A stretch of 64,000 bases of DNA from CAWHJN01 sp963829705. GTDB taxonomy: Bacteria > Bacteroidota > Rhodothermia > Rhodothermales > BA12. Numbering within the stretch: the stretch's first letter is position 1; each line of letters starts with the position of its first letter. Location of the stretch: contig CAWHJN010000001.1 of the NCBI GenBank assembly GCA_963829705.1, positions 248,001 to 312,000 on the forward strand, in the 5' to 3' direction. The notes under the pieces were generated by a model that had not been told where the DNA came from, searched no databases, and saw only the letters and a program-made list of their open reading frames with translations. This document shows, piece by piece, positions 16,127-23,837 of the stretch. A program made the position numbers and the translations under genes.

Positions 16127-16913
16127 CGCCGTCGCGGTGATTCTGGGCAGCGCCTTTCACGAGGGCAGCTTGCCCGGCCTGACGCTCGTACCCGAAACGG
16201 TCGAGACGGCGGCGGGGCCGGTGGTGCTGCACCGCGCCGAGGGGACGAGCCGAGAGGCGTACGTGCGCTTCCGCCACGAGCAGCCGCACCGCCTCTTGCC
16301 GCACCAGATTCCCTACCGCGCGCAGGCGCTCGCGCTCCGGGCGAAAAAGGTCGGCGCGCTGCTCGTCACGTCGTCCGTCGGGGTGATGGAGGCCGCGCTG
16401 CCGCTCAACACGCCGCTGCCCGTGGCGGATCTGCTCATGCCCGACAACCGCCTGCCGGATGGCTCGGCATGTACGGTCTTCACGACCCCCTCCGACGATC
16501 AGGGCCACCTCGTGCTGGACGAAGGGCTGTTTTCCCTGAAACTCGGCGAGCAGATCGCGGCAATGGCCGAAAAGATCGGCAGTCCACTCGGTCCAGAAGT
16601 GGTCTTCGCGTACGTGGGCGGGCCGCGCACGAAGACGCGGGCGGAGAACGCTTACTGGCGCGCGATGGGCGCGCAGGTCAACGCGATGACGCTGGGGCCG
16701 GAGGTCGTGCTCGCCAATGAACTCGGCATCTCGACGGCCGCCGTCGTGGTGGGGCACAAATACTCCGCACCCGATGCGCCTCAGCCGCCGGACGCGCAGA
16801 CCGTCGCTCAATCGCTCGTCGATTCCCGCGAGGCGATGGCGCATCTGGTGGCCGCGTTCCTGCGCGAGGCACGGCCCGTTCTGTTCGCCAACACGCTGTT
16901 CCGCTTTTCATGA
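16119..16913 (+). CDS. MTAP/purine nucleoside phosphorylase-like protein
   Basis: 264 residues. Family signs of 5'-methylthioadenosine/nucleoside phosphorylases: LPHQIPYRAQALAL (PHxIPYRAN-like, phosphate and base region), LLVTSSVGVMEA, a GGPRTKTRAEN box and VNAMTLGPEVVLANELGI, the usual MTxxPEvxLArE stretch. Expected reaction: phosphorolysis of a purine nucleoside or methylthioadenosine. Several usually invariant residues vary (for example TSAVGS-type becomes TSSVGV), so the substrate is uncertain. It overlaps both neighbours (8 nt upstream, ATGA downstream), suggesting a nucleoside or methylthio salvage unit. Confidence 0.75.
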   Translation: MGDAVAVILGSAFHEGSLPGLTLVPETVETAAGPVVLHRAEGTSREAYVRFRHEQPHRLLPHQIPYRAQALALRAKKVGALLVTSSVGVMEAALPLNTPLPVADLLMPDNRLPDGSACTVFTTPSDDQGHLVLDEGLFSLKLGEQIAAMAEKIGSPLGPEVVFAYVGGPRTKTRAENAYWRAMGAQVNAMTLGPEVVLANELGISTAAVVVGHKYSAPDAPQPPDAQTVAQSLVDSREAMAHLVAAFLREARPVLFANTLFRFS

Positions 16914-17929
16914 CGACGGACGAGGTGCGGCCTTTCCTCCTGAGAAACCTGCCCGGCTTTCAGCCCGCAGGCCCGCCCGAGGTGCTGACGGGCGGCTACC
17001 TCAACAAGGTCTGGCGCGTAGACGGCATGCCGCACTCGGTCATCGTCAAGCACGCGCCGCCGAGGGTGGGGGCGCTCGCGCTCGACCCGTCGCGGCTTTT
17101 CTTCGAGGCGGCGGCGCTCCGCGCGCTGGCACCGGGGGGCGCGCTCGATGGGGTTGGGGATGAACACGTGCGCGCCCCGTTATTGCACACAAAAAACAAA
17201 CAAGAACCCGCGCTCGTGATGGAGGACGTGGGCCGTCTGCCCGCGCTCGACACCTGGCTGGAGCACGCCGACGCGGCGGGGGCCAACGCACGGGGGCAGC
17301 ACCTCGGCGCGTTCATCGGGCGGCTCCACGCTGAAAACGCCGAGCCGCTGCGGGGCACGTTCACCAACCTGCCGATCCAGCAGACGCGGCTCGAAATCCA
17401 GTACCGAAGCATCGGCTCGGTGCTGGCGGCGGCGCGGGTGCCGGACGCGCAGCACCTCGGTGCGCGGGCCGTCGCGCTGGGAGAGGCGCTGCTCGGGCCG
17501 GGGCGCTGCGTGGTGATGGGGGATCTGTGGCCGCGCTCCGTGCTCGTCGCTCCGGGCGGACTGCGCGTGATCGACTGGGAGATGGTTCACGTGGGCCAGC
17601 CCTTCCAGGACACCGCGCACCTCGCCGCGCACCTCTGGATGCTGGCGCAGCGACGCCCCGAAAAGTCCGACGCTGTAAGGTCGTTCGCGTCCGGTTTCGT
17701 GTCGGGGTACCGCGCTGCTTCGCCGTTCCCGCTCGACCCCACCCCTGAGGCTGCGTGGCATGCGGGCTGCGAAGTCCTCGTCCGCACGCTGGGCGCGTTC
17801 CACGACGGCTACCTCTACGATGGCCTGCAAAACGACCATCCCGACGTGCAGGCGGCGATGAAACAGGCGCTCACGTGGCTCCGCACGGAAAAGCCCATCG
17901 CGCTCTTTTCTGCCGTGGCAGCACGCTGA
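16910..17929 (+). CDS. APH-fold phosphotransferase with altered catalytic motif
   Basis: 339 residues with the aminoglycoside/choline/methylthioribose-kinase fold. N-lobe: LTGGYLNKVWRV and the ATP-site Lys in VIVKHAPP. Hinge: PALVMEDVG. The catalytic loop reads VVMGDLWPRSVLV where the family has HGDxxxxN: the Asp is kept, but His is replaced by Met and the metal-binding Asn by Ser. The second metal Asp is kept in VIDWEMVHVG. Its ATG overlaps the phosphorylase stop. Methylthioribose or another sugar could be the substrate, given the neighbour; it may also be a weak or non-catalytic member. Confidence 0.7.
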   Translation: MTTDEVRPFLLRNLPGFQPAGPPEVLTGGYLNKVWRVDGMPHSVIVKHAPPRVGALALDPSRLFFEAAALRALAPGGALDGVGDEHVRAPLLHTKNKQEPALVMEDVGRLPALDTWLEHADAAGANARGQHLGAFIGRLHAENAEPLRGTFTNLPIQQTRLEIQYRSIGSVLAAARVPDAQHLGARAVALGEALLGPGRCVVMGDLWPRSVLVAPGGLRVIDWEMVHVGQPFQDTAHLAAHLWMLAQRRPEKSDAVRSFASGFVSGYRAASPFPLDPTPEAAWHAGCEVLVRTLGAFHDGYLYDGLQNDHPDVQAAMKQALTWLRTEKPIALFSAVAAR

Positions 17930-17983
17930 TCCATCCGTTCCGCTCAGGCCGCCTCTACCCTCGGCCTACCCTTCATTACTCGG

Positions 17984-18592
17984 CTACCCCAACATCTTCA
18001 TGGCCCACGTGAAGCGGTGCGCGGCGGTGAGCGTCACGAGCGTGGCGAAGGCCCACAGCATCGGCGCGGCGAAAGCGGGCAGCAGCAATAGCACGCTGTA
18101 GATCACGACGGCTTCCAGTCCTTCGACGAGTCCGCGCGGCATCGTCACGGTCGTCATCTCGCCCCGCGCCTGCGCGCCCGCCTGCCGCTTTTCGAGGATG
18201 GCGGCGAGAAACATCCACGTGGTTCCGTTGACGTAGAGCGCCGCCAGCACGGCTCCTGCTGCGTAAAGGGCCGCCTGCGTCCCGGCTCCCAGCCCGATGC
18301 CGAGCGGGAGGAGCGCGTATACGAGCGTGTCGAGCACGATGTCGAGGTAGCCACCCCGGTCCGACTGCGTGCCGCGAGCACGGGCTACGGCTCCGTCGAG
18401 CCCATCGAAAAGGCGGTTGACGATCCATGATCCGCACGCCAGGTACGGATGTCCGCGTGCGACGAGCACGACGGCGGCGACTCCGAACACAAAGCCGATG
18501 AGGCTCAGGGTTGACGCCGGGATGCCTTTTGCGGCGCGCACGAGGGGCGTGAAGGCGCGCTCCTTGAATGGACGCAACGCGGCGTCAAACAT
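17984..18592 (-). CDS. CDP-alcohol phosphatidyltransferase
   Basis: 202 residues, about six membrane helices. The family signature D-x2-DG-x2-AR-x8-G-x3-D-x3-D is complete at ~63-88: DGLDGAVARARGTQSDRGGYLDIVLD spans it, with the four Asp that bind Mg2+ and catalyse. The enzyme joins CDP-diacylglycerol (or a CDP-alcohol) to an alcohol such as glycerol phosphate, serine or inositol; which one cannot be decided. Its ATG overlaps the stop of the hydrolase-OsmC gene by 8 nt, so the two are co-translated. Confidence 0.87.
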   Translation of the reverse strand: MFDAALRPFKERAFTPLVRAAKGIPASTLSLIGFVFGVAAVVLVARGHPYLACGSWIVNRLFDGLDGAVARARGTQSDRGGYLDIVLDTLVYALLPLGIGLGAGTQAALYAAGAVLAALYVNGTTWMFLAAILEKRQAGAQARGEMTTVTMPRGLVEGLEAVVIYSVLLLLPAFAAPMLWAFATLVTLTAAHRFTWAMKMLG

Positions 18593-19823
18593 TGGCGTCT
18601 GGAGGCCGCAGGTGCGTGACGACGTCGATGTGGCTCGTGAGGGTGCGGTGGACGGGGCAGCGGTCGGCGATTTCGAGCAGGCGCTCGCGCTGCGCTGCGT
18701 CGAGTGGGCCGGTGAGCGTGAGGTCGCGGGTGATCTGGTCGAGTTTCGGGCCGCGCGTCTCGCAGTCCTCGCAGTCGTCGGCGTGGAGTTTGTCGTGCCG
18801 CAGGCGGACGGTCACGCTTTCGAGGGGCCACTTTTTGCGGCGGGCGTACATCTGAAGCGTCATGCCGGTGCACGCGCCGAGGCCCGCCACGACGAGGTCG
18901 TAAGGCGTCGGACCGGTGTCTTCGCCGCCCACGGATGTGGGTTCGTCGGCGGCGAAGCGGTGGCCGCTGGCGATGACGTCGGTGCGAAAGCCCGCCTGTT
19001 CGGTGCGGGTGACGACGAAACCTGGCTCGCCGGTGAAGTCGGGATGCGGCTGCGCGGCCCTCGACGGGTGCTCTGCCGCGCCGATGTAGGCATCCGCCCA
19101 CGCCGCCAGGACGCGCCCGGCGTAGCGGGCGTCGGCGGGTTCGGTGAGGAGGTGGTCGGCGGCGTCGAGCGAGACGAAGCTCTTGGGGTGCCGCGCGGCC
19201 TCGAAGATGCGCCGGGCGTTGTCGATGGACACCGTTTTGTCGGCGGGCGCGTGCATCACGAGGAGGGCCTTGCCGAGGTGCGCGATGTGGTCGCGGCTTC
19301 CGGCTTCGGAAAGGTCGTCCAGGAATTCCTGCTTGATGACGAACGGGCGGCCTCCCAGGTCTACCGTCGCTTCGCCCTGCGCCGCGATCTCGTCGATGCC
19401 ATCGGCAAAAAGGTGGCGGATGTGCGCGGGGTCGAACGGCGCGCCGATGGTGACGACGGCCCGTACGCTTGGCAGGTGCGCGGCGGCACACAGCACGGCG
19501 GCCCCGCCCAGCGAGTGCCCGACGAGGAGCGCTGGAGCCTGATGCTCGCGTTCGAGAAACGCCGCTGCCGCCAGCAGATCGGCGACGTTGGACGAAAACG
19601 TCGTGTCGGCGAAATCCCCCTCGCTCTCGCCCAGCCCGGTGAAGTCGAACCGCAGCACCGCGATGCCCTCGTTTACCAGCGCCCGGCTGATGTGGCTGAC
19701 GGCACTCAGGGTTTTCGAGCACGTAAAGCAGTGCGCGAAGATGGCGCACGCGCGGGGCCGCCCGTCCGGCGGCACGTCGAGCCGCGCCGCGAGCGCCTCG
19801 CCCTGAGCATTGTCGAAGGTCAT
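18585..19823 (-). CDS. Alpha/beta hydrolase fused to OsmC-type peroxidase domain
   Basis: 412 residues. The ATG at 19823 starts MTFDNAQGEALAARLD. Residues ~1-250 are an alpha/beta hydrolase with nucleophile elbow VGHSLGG, an acid in APADKTVS and a terminal His in DAADHLLTE. Residues ~280-412 are an OsmC/Ohr-like domain with both redox cysteines: GLGACTGMTLQMYARRK and ADRCPVHRTL. OsmC domains reduce organic hydroperoxides. This two-domain layout is known in several phyla and may hydrolyse and detoxify oxidised lipids. Overlap with the CDP-alcohol transferase gene supports a membrane-lipid role. An intergenic heptamer array runs directly into its start codon. Confidence 0.88.
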   Translation of the reverse strand: MTFDNAQGEALAARLDVPPDGRPRACAIFAHCFTCSKTLSAVSHISRALVNEGIAVLRFDFTGLGESEGDFADTTFSSNVADLLAAAAFLEREHQAPALLVGHSLGGAAVLCAAAHLPSVRAVVTIGAPFDPAHIRHLFADGIDEIAAQGEATVDLGGRPFVIKQEFLDDLSEAGSRDHIAHLGKALLVMHAPADKTVSIDNARRIFEAARHPKSFVSLDAADHLLTEPADARYAGRVLAAWADAYIGAAEHPSRAAQPHPDFTGEPGFVVTRTEQAGFRTDVIASGHRFAADEPTSVGGEDTGPTPYDLVVAGLGACTGMTLQMYARRKKWPLESVTVRLRHDKLHADDCEDCETRGPKLDQITRDLTLTGPLDAAQRERLLEIADRCPVHRTLTSHIDVVTHLRPPDANV

Positions 19824-19860
19824 GAGGTTTCGGGTTTGGGATTGCGGATTTCGGAAGTGG
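19824..19860 (-). repeat. Heptamer array abutting the hydrolase-OsmC start codon
   Basis: Five tandem 7-nt units at 19826-19860. On the minus strand they read like CCGAAAT and CCGCAAT, ending AACCTC before ATG. A near-identical 20-nt core stands in front of purM at 49059-49078. Confidence 0.6.
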
Positions 19861-19884
19861 GTAGCACAGACCGGGATCACGTGC

Positions 19885-19933
19885 GATTCCCAACCTCTAA
19901 CCTCACATGACCGACGACCAGGGACAAACGACT
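19885..19933 (+). repeat. Heptamer array, 7 units, between two minus-strand genes
   Basis: Seven consecutive 7-nt units: GATTCCC, AACCTCT, then AACCTCA, CATGACC, followed by GACGACC, AGGGACA and AACGACT. Neighbouring units resemble each other more than distant ones, as if the unit drifts along the array. No gene starts after it on this strand. Confidence 0.5.
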
Positions 19934-19937
19934 TGCC

Positions 19938-21419
19938 TCACCACGCAAACCAGCGCTGCACGTCCGGCAGCGGCGTGGCGTGGCGGTGCGTCCACTCGTT
20001 CGTGTGGCCGTCGTAGGTGTACGCGTCCTGCCAGGCACGGCCGTTGCGCGTCACCTGCGCGATGGCGTCGAGCGTGTAGGCCAGTTCATCGTCCGTCATC
20101 GTCGGGTGGAGCGAGAGGCGCACCCAGCCGGGTTTGACCGACAGGTCGCCTGCGTCGATGAGGCGGGTGATGGACCCCGAGCGCGTCGGATCGATGTGCA
20201 AGAGGTAGTGGCCGTAGGTGCCCGCGCACGAGCATCCGCCGCGCACCTGCACGCCGAAGCGGTCGTTGAGAAGCTGGACGACGAGGTTGAAGTGGATGTC
20301 CTCGACGTAGAACGAGACGATGCCGAGACGGTCGTCGTGGCGGTCGGCGAGGATGTGGACGCCCGGCAGGGCACGGATCGCAGGCAGCGCTTTCGCGACC
20401 AGTTCGGCCTCGCGGGCGTGGATGGCCTCGACGCCCATCGCCTCTTTCACACCGATGGCCATCGCCGCCCGCATCGTCTGCAAAAAGCCCGGCGTGCCAC
20501 CGTCCTCGCGCGCCTCGATGTCGGCGACGTAGGTGTGGCCGCCCCACGGGTTCGTCCAACTCACGGTGCCGCCGCCGGGGTGGTCGGGCACGCGGTTGTC
20601 GTACAAACACGCGTCGAAGACGAGCACGCCCGGCGTGCCCGGCCCACCGAGGAATTTGTGCGGCGAGAAGTAGATGGCATCGAGCTTTTCGATGGCTTCG
20701 CCGCCGTGCATGTCGATGTCGTCGTAGGGGGCGGACGCAGCGAAATCGACGAAGCACAGCCCGCCCGCTTCGTGCATCTGCCGGGCGAGCTCGCGGTAGG
20801 GCGTGCGGATGCCGGTGACGTTAGAGCACGCGGTGAACGCGCCGATTTTGCGCCGGCGGTCGCGGTATTTCTCCAGCGCCTCGGCCAGGTTTTGCGGACA
20901 GCACAGACCCTCGTCGTCCGGCTCGACGCAGACGACGTCGCACACGGTTTCGAGCCACGACGTCTGGTTCGAATGGTGCTCCATGTGCGTCACGAAGACG
21001 ACAGGCCGCTCGGCGTCGGGCACGCGTGTGAACGGCGCGAGTTTTTCGGGCATCCGAAGCCCGAGAAGCCGCTGAAACTTGTTGATGGCCCCGGTCATGC
21101 CCGTGCCGCACATGATGAGCACGTCGCCCGGCCCCGCGCCCACGTGCCGCTTGATCTTCTCGCGTGCCTCGTGGTACGCCCGCGTCATCAGCGTGCCCGT
21201 GAGCGTCGTCTCGGTGTGCGTGTTGGCGACGTACGGACCGACTTCTTCCAGCATCCGCCGCTCGATGGGCCGGTACAGACGCCCCGACGCGATCCAGTCG
21301 GCGTAAACGAGCGGGAGCGTGCCGTAGGGCGTCTCGGCCTGCTGGTCGATGCCGATGATCTCGCGGCGGAAAGGCGCGAAGTGCGCTTCGAGTGTGGGGG
21401 CGATGACGGAGGCTTCCAT
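19938..21419 (-). CDS. Class V aminotransferase, cysteine desulfurase-like
   Basis: 493 residues, longer than SufS/IscS (~400). PLP-fold landmarks: ADWIASGRLYRPIE (N-terminal substrate loop), GTGMTGAINKF, HMEHHSNQTSW, FVDFAASAPY with the PLP-ring Asp, and YFSPHKFLGGPGTPG with the Schiff-base Lys. The C-terminal domain has VQVRGGCSCAGTYGH, in the place of the desulfurase cysteine loop. It may act as a cysteine desulfurase or selenocysteine-lyase relative supplying sulfur, or as another PLP lyase. No Fe-S assembly genes are adjacent. Confidence 0.83.
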   Translation of the reverse strand: MEASVIAPTLEAHFAPFRREIIGIDQQAETPYGTLPLVYADWIASGRLYRPIERRMLEEVGPYVANTHTETTLTGTLMTRAYHEAREKIKRHVGAGPGDVLIMCGTGMTGAINKFQRLLGLRMPEKLAPFTRVPDAERPVVFVTHMEHHSNQTSWLETVCDVVCVEPDDEGLCCPQNLAEALEKYRDRRRKIGAFTACSNVTGIRTPYRELARQMHEAGGLCFVDFAASAPYDDIDMHGGEAIEKLDAIYFSPHKFLGGPGTPGVLVFDACLYDNRVPDHPGGGTVSWTNPWGGHTYVADIEAREDGGTPGFLQTMRAAMAIGVKEAMGVEAIHAREAELVAKALPAIRALPGVHILADRHDDRLGIVSFYVEDIHFNLVVQLLNDRFGVQVRGGCSCAGTYGHYLLHIDPTRSGSITRLIDAGDLSVKPGWVRLSLHPTMTDDELAYTLDAIAQVTRNGRAWQDAYTYDGHTNEWTHRHATPLPDVQRWFAW

Positions 21420-21561
21420 CGTAGCACGGTGTTTTCGCCCAAGATAGGGCGGGGGGCGGCGCGGTGGACTTCGGGCCAGAGGCGCACGGCAGATCCGGTA
21501 GAAGGCCGCAACGCGCGCGAAAGATCACCCCGTCCTACCTGTTGGCACCATCCGCTGAGCG

Positions 21562-21602
21562 AAAACGGAAAACGCCTCCCGCATCAAACTCTGCGGGAGG
21601 CG
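21562..21602 (-). terminator. Rho-independent terminator after the GAF gene
   Basis: Perfect 11-bp stem CGCCTCCCGCA / TGCGGGAGGCG with an 8-nt loop at 21573-21602. On the minus strand it is followed by TTTTCCGTTTT. It ends the GAF/small-protein transcript. Confidence 0.85.
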
Positions 21603-21628
21603 TCGAGGGAGGCGGAAAGCTCCGGGAT

Positions 21629-22165
21629 CTATGCCGCCAGGCGTCCCGGCACACGGGCCTCGATGCGGTGCATGGCTTCGGCGGCGAACCCGCGAAGCAC
21701 CGCCATGTCTTCCTCGGAGAAATGGCGCGCCTCCGTGCCCGCCACGCAGAACGAGCCAATGGCGTGTCCGCGCGACGTGATCAGCGGAATGCCCGCGTAG
21801 CACCGCAGCCCATCTACGTGGACGAGTGGGTTGTCTTTGACGAGCGCGTGCGTGTGCGCGTCTTCGACGACAAAGGCGTCGCGGTCACGAACGGCAAAGC
21901 GGCAGAAGGCCCACTCGACGGGCGTACCCTGCGCCTCGCTCATCCAGCCGCCCACGCCGTGCGAGGACGCGATAAACTGTGCCTCGTCGAGGACGATGTT
22001 GGTCATGCCGAGCGGTAGGTCGAGTTGCTCGCTGGCCTGAGCCGTGAGGTCGTCGAGCAGGACGCGCACGTCGGGCGAGAACAGGTCGAGGTCGGCGATC
22101 TCCTGAAGCCGATCGAAATCGAGGATAGGATCGCCGCTCTGAGACGGAGAGGTAAGCGTAGTCAT
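21629..22165 (-). CDS. Stand-alone GAF domain protein
   Basis: 178 residues, a single cytosolic GAF domain without an output domain. Typical features: LPLGMTNIVLDEAQFIASSHG, VEWAFCRFAVRD with a conserved Cys, FVVEDAHTHALVKDNPLV, LRCYAGIPLITSRGHAIGSFCVAG and FSEEDMAVLRGFAAEAMHRIE. GAF domains bind small ligands or sense redox through cysteines. It is the second gene of a pair after the 94-residue protein, 17 nt apart, closed by a strong terminator. A partner or signalling role is likely, since it has no effector of its own. Confidence 0.83.
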   Translation of the reverse strand: MTTLTSPSQSGDPILDFDRLQEIADLDLFSPDVRVLLDDLTAQASEQLDLPLGMTNIVLDEAQFIASSHGVGGWMSEAQGTPVEWAFCRFAVRDRDAFVVEDAHTHALVKDNPLVHVDGLRCYAGIPLITSRGHAIGSFCVAGTEARHFSEEDMAVLRGFAAEAMHRIEARVPGRLAA

Positions 22166-22182
22166 GTATGTGTGCTGATGGA

Positions 22183-22467
22183 TTAAGCAGCGTTGCGCGA
22201 GAGCAATCGGTAGCTGTTGAGGCGGACGACGAGAGAACTGGCGACCACGCTCGTCACCCCGGGCTGCTGCCGGAGCTGCTGTGCGGCGGCGCTGAGCTGG
22301 TCGAGCGTGAGAGTGGGGCCGGGGCGGCGGATGCCGGCAGCGGCACAGGCGGTGTGCCAGACGCGGGTCGCGGTGTCGCTGCCCAGCAAACGTGCCAGCG
22401 AGCGAAGCGCGTCTTCTTCGGAGGGGGCGGTCAGGTTGTACTGCTGAACCGGTGGTGGAGCTGTCAT
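22183..22467 (-). CDS. Small hypothetical protein paired with GAF
   Basis: 94 residues from ATG 22467. I do not recognise the family. Residues 1-20 are polar and Pro-rich. The rest looks alpha-helical with two Ala/Leu-rich helices (ALRSLARLLGSDTATRVWHTACAAAG and TLDQLSAAAQQLRQ), followed by a short basic tail (VVRLNSYRLLS). No signal peptide or clear membrane helix. It lies 17 nt upstream of the GAF gene and shares its terminator, so it may be a partner or regulator of that sensor. Another start upstream (22563) would run through a terminator hairpin and is unlikely. Confidence 0.6.
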   Translation of the reverse strand: MTAPPPVQQYNLTAPSEEDALRSLARLLGSDTATRVWHTACAAAGIRRPGPTLTLDQLSAAAQQLRQQPGVTSVVASSLVVRLNSYRLLSRNAA

Positions 22468-22562
22468 GAAGTAGCAGGTAAGAAGTGCAAACAAAGGTGG
22501 GCCATCGCCCACCCGTCCGCGAGGAAATCGGCGGTGGAAGGCGTTACTTAATTGTTTGAACA

Positions 22563-22598
22563 AGAAAAACCCTCTGCCTTGCGGGCAGAGGGTTTTTC
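22563..22598. terminator. Terminator serving GAPDH (minus strand)
   Basis: AACCCTCTGCC and GGCAGAGGGTT form an 11-bp stem with a tiny loop, flanked by AAAA on the left and TTTTT on the right, so it can work on either strand. It lies 40 nt beyond the GAPDH stop codon. Confidence 0.85.
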
Positions 22599-22638
22599 CG
22601 GCGCGTGCGCGCGTCGTGTTCAGCCGAGTGCTTAAAAA

Positions 22639-23652
22639 TCAGCCGTTGGCTTTGTCCATCATCAGCTTCGCCACGTCTACCGTGCGGTTGGCATAGCCCC
22701 ACTCGTTGTCGTACCAGCCGACGACTTTGACAAGGGTACCGTCCGCCATCGTGCTGTCGCTGTCGAGCACGCACGAGTGCGGGTTGTGGACGATGTCGGT
22801 GGAGACGAGCGGCTCGTCGCTGAATTGCAGGATGCCGCTGAGGGCCGCGTCGGCGGCTTCACGGAAGGCCGCGTTGATCTCGTCCACCGACGCTTCTTTC
22901 CGCACGATGGCGGTGAAGTCGGTGAGCGAGCCGTCTGGCACGGGCACGCGGAGCGCGAAGCCGTCGAGCTTGCCCTGCAGATGCGGCAGCACCAGCCCTA
23001 CGGCCTTGGCCGCGCCCGTGGTCGTGGGGATGATCGACAGCGCAGCGGCGCGGGCCCGGCGCAGGTCGCGGTGTGGCGCGTCCTGGAGGCGCTGGTCGGC
23101 GGTGTAAGCGTGAACGGTCGTCATAAAGCCCTTCTCGACGCCCAGCAGATCGTCGAGGACTTTGACCATCGGCGCGAGGCAGTTGGTAGTACACGAGGCG
23201 TTCGAGACCACCTGCTCATCGCCCGTCAGCACGTCGTCGTTGACGCCGAGCACGATGGTGGCGTCCACCGCGCCCTTCGCGGGGGCCGAGATGAGAACTT
23301 TCTTCGCGCCAGCGTTGATGTGCGCCATCGCCTTGTCCTTCGACGTGAAGATGCCCGTCGATTCGACGACGATGTCGCAGCCGAGGTCGCTCCAGGGCAG
23401 GTTGGCGGGGTCTTTCTCCGAGAAGACCGGGAAGCGGTCGCCGTTGACGACCAGGTGCGTGCCGTCCACGCTGACCTTGCCGTTGAAGGGGCCGTGGACA
23501 GAATCGTACTTGAACAGGTGGGCGAGTGTCGCCGCGTCGGTGAGGTCGTTGACGCCGACGATGTCGAAATCGTCCGACTGGCGTTCGAGGATGGCGCGAA
23601 ACACGAGCCGCCCGATGCGCCCGAAGCCGTTGATGCCGAGTTTGATGGCCAT
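22639..23652 (-). CDS. gap: Glyceraldehyde-3-phosphate dehydrogenase, type I
   Basis: 337 residues. It oxidises glyceraldehyde-3-phosphate with NAD+ and phosphate in glycolysis, and the reverse in gluconeogenesis. NAD fold INGFGRIGRLVFRA at 8-21; catalytic Cys154 in SNASCTTNC; His181 in TTVHAYT; the phosphate-site residues around PTTTGAAKAVG; C-terminal WYDNEWGYANR. The residues after the second strand (GVNDLTD) fit an NAD-preferring enzyme. It is a single-gene unit with its own terminator. Its leader on the minus strand is C-rich with a weak 7-nt rhythm. Confidence 0.96.
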   Translation of the reverse strand: MAIKLGINGFGRIGRLVFRAILERQSDDFDIVGVNDLTDAATLAHLFKYDSVHGPFNGKVSVDGTHLVVNGDRFPVFSEKDPANLPWSDLGCDIVVESTGIFTSKDKAMAHINAGAKKVLISAPAKGAVDATIVLGVNDDVLTGDEQVVSNASCTTNCLAPMVKVLDDLLGVEKGFMTTVHAYTADQRLQDAPHRDLRRARAAALSIIPTTTGAAKAVGLVLPHLQGKLDGFALRVPVPDGSLTDFTAIVRKEASVDEINAAFREAADAALSGILQFSDEPLVSTDIVHNPHSCVLDSDSTMADGTLVKVVGWYDNEWGYANRTVDVAKLMMDKANG

Positions 23653-23837
23653 AAGGGGTGAGAGTCTGGAATGAGTGGTTGGGGTCGGGGAATGCTCCTC
23701 TAACGCCCGATGCGTGGACGCGGGTTCACCGTCGCATGGACAAAGAGAGAAGACGGAGGAGGGGTGAAGGGCGAGGTGCGGACACGGATTGCCTTCGCAC
23801 GCCGAGACTCACCCTTGGTACCTCGAACCCCGCCATT

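Noticed and set aside
19885..19933. Heptamer arrays as a CRISPR array
   Set aside because: Units are only 7 nt, contiguous and degenerate; there are no 24-40-nt repeats with unique spacers and no cas genes.
19907..20137. 76-codon frame starting at the ATG after the plus-strand heptamers
   Set aside because: Mostly antisense to the class V aminotransferase and without protein-like composition; the ATG belongs to a repeat unit.
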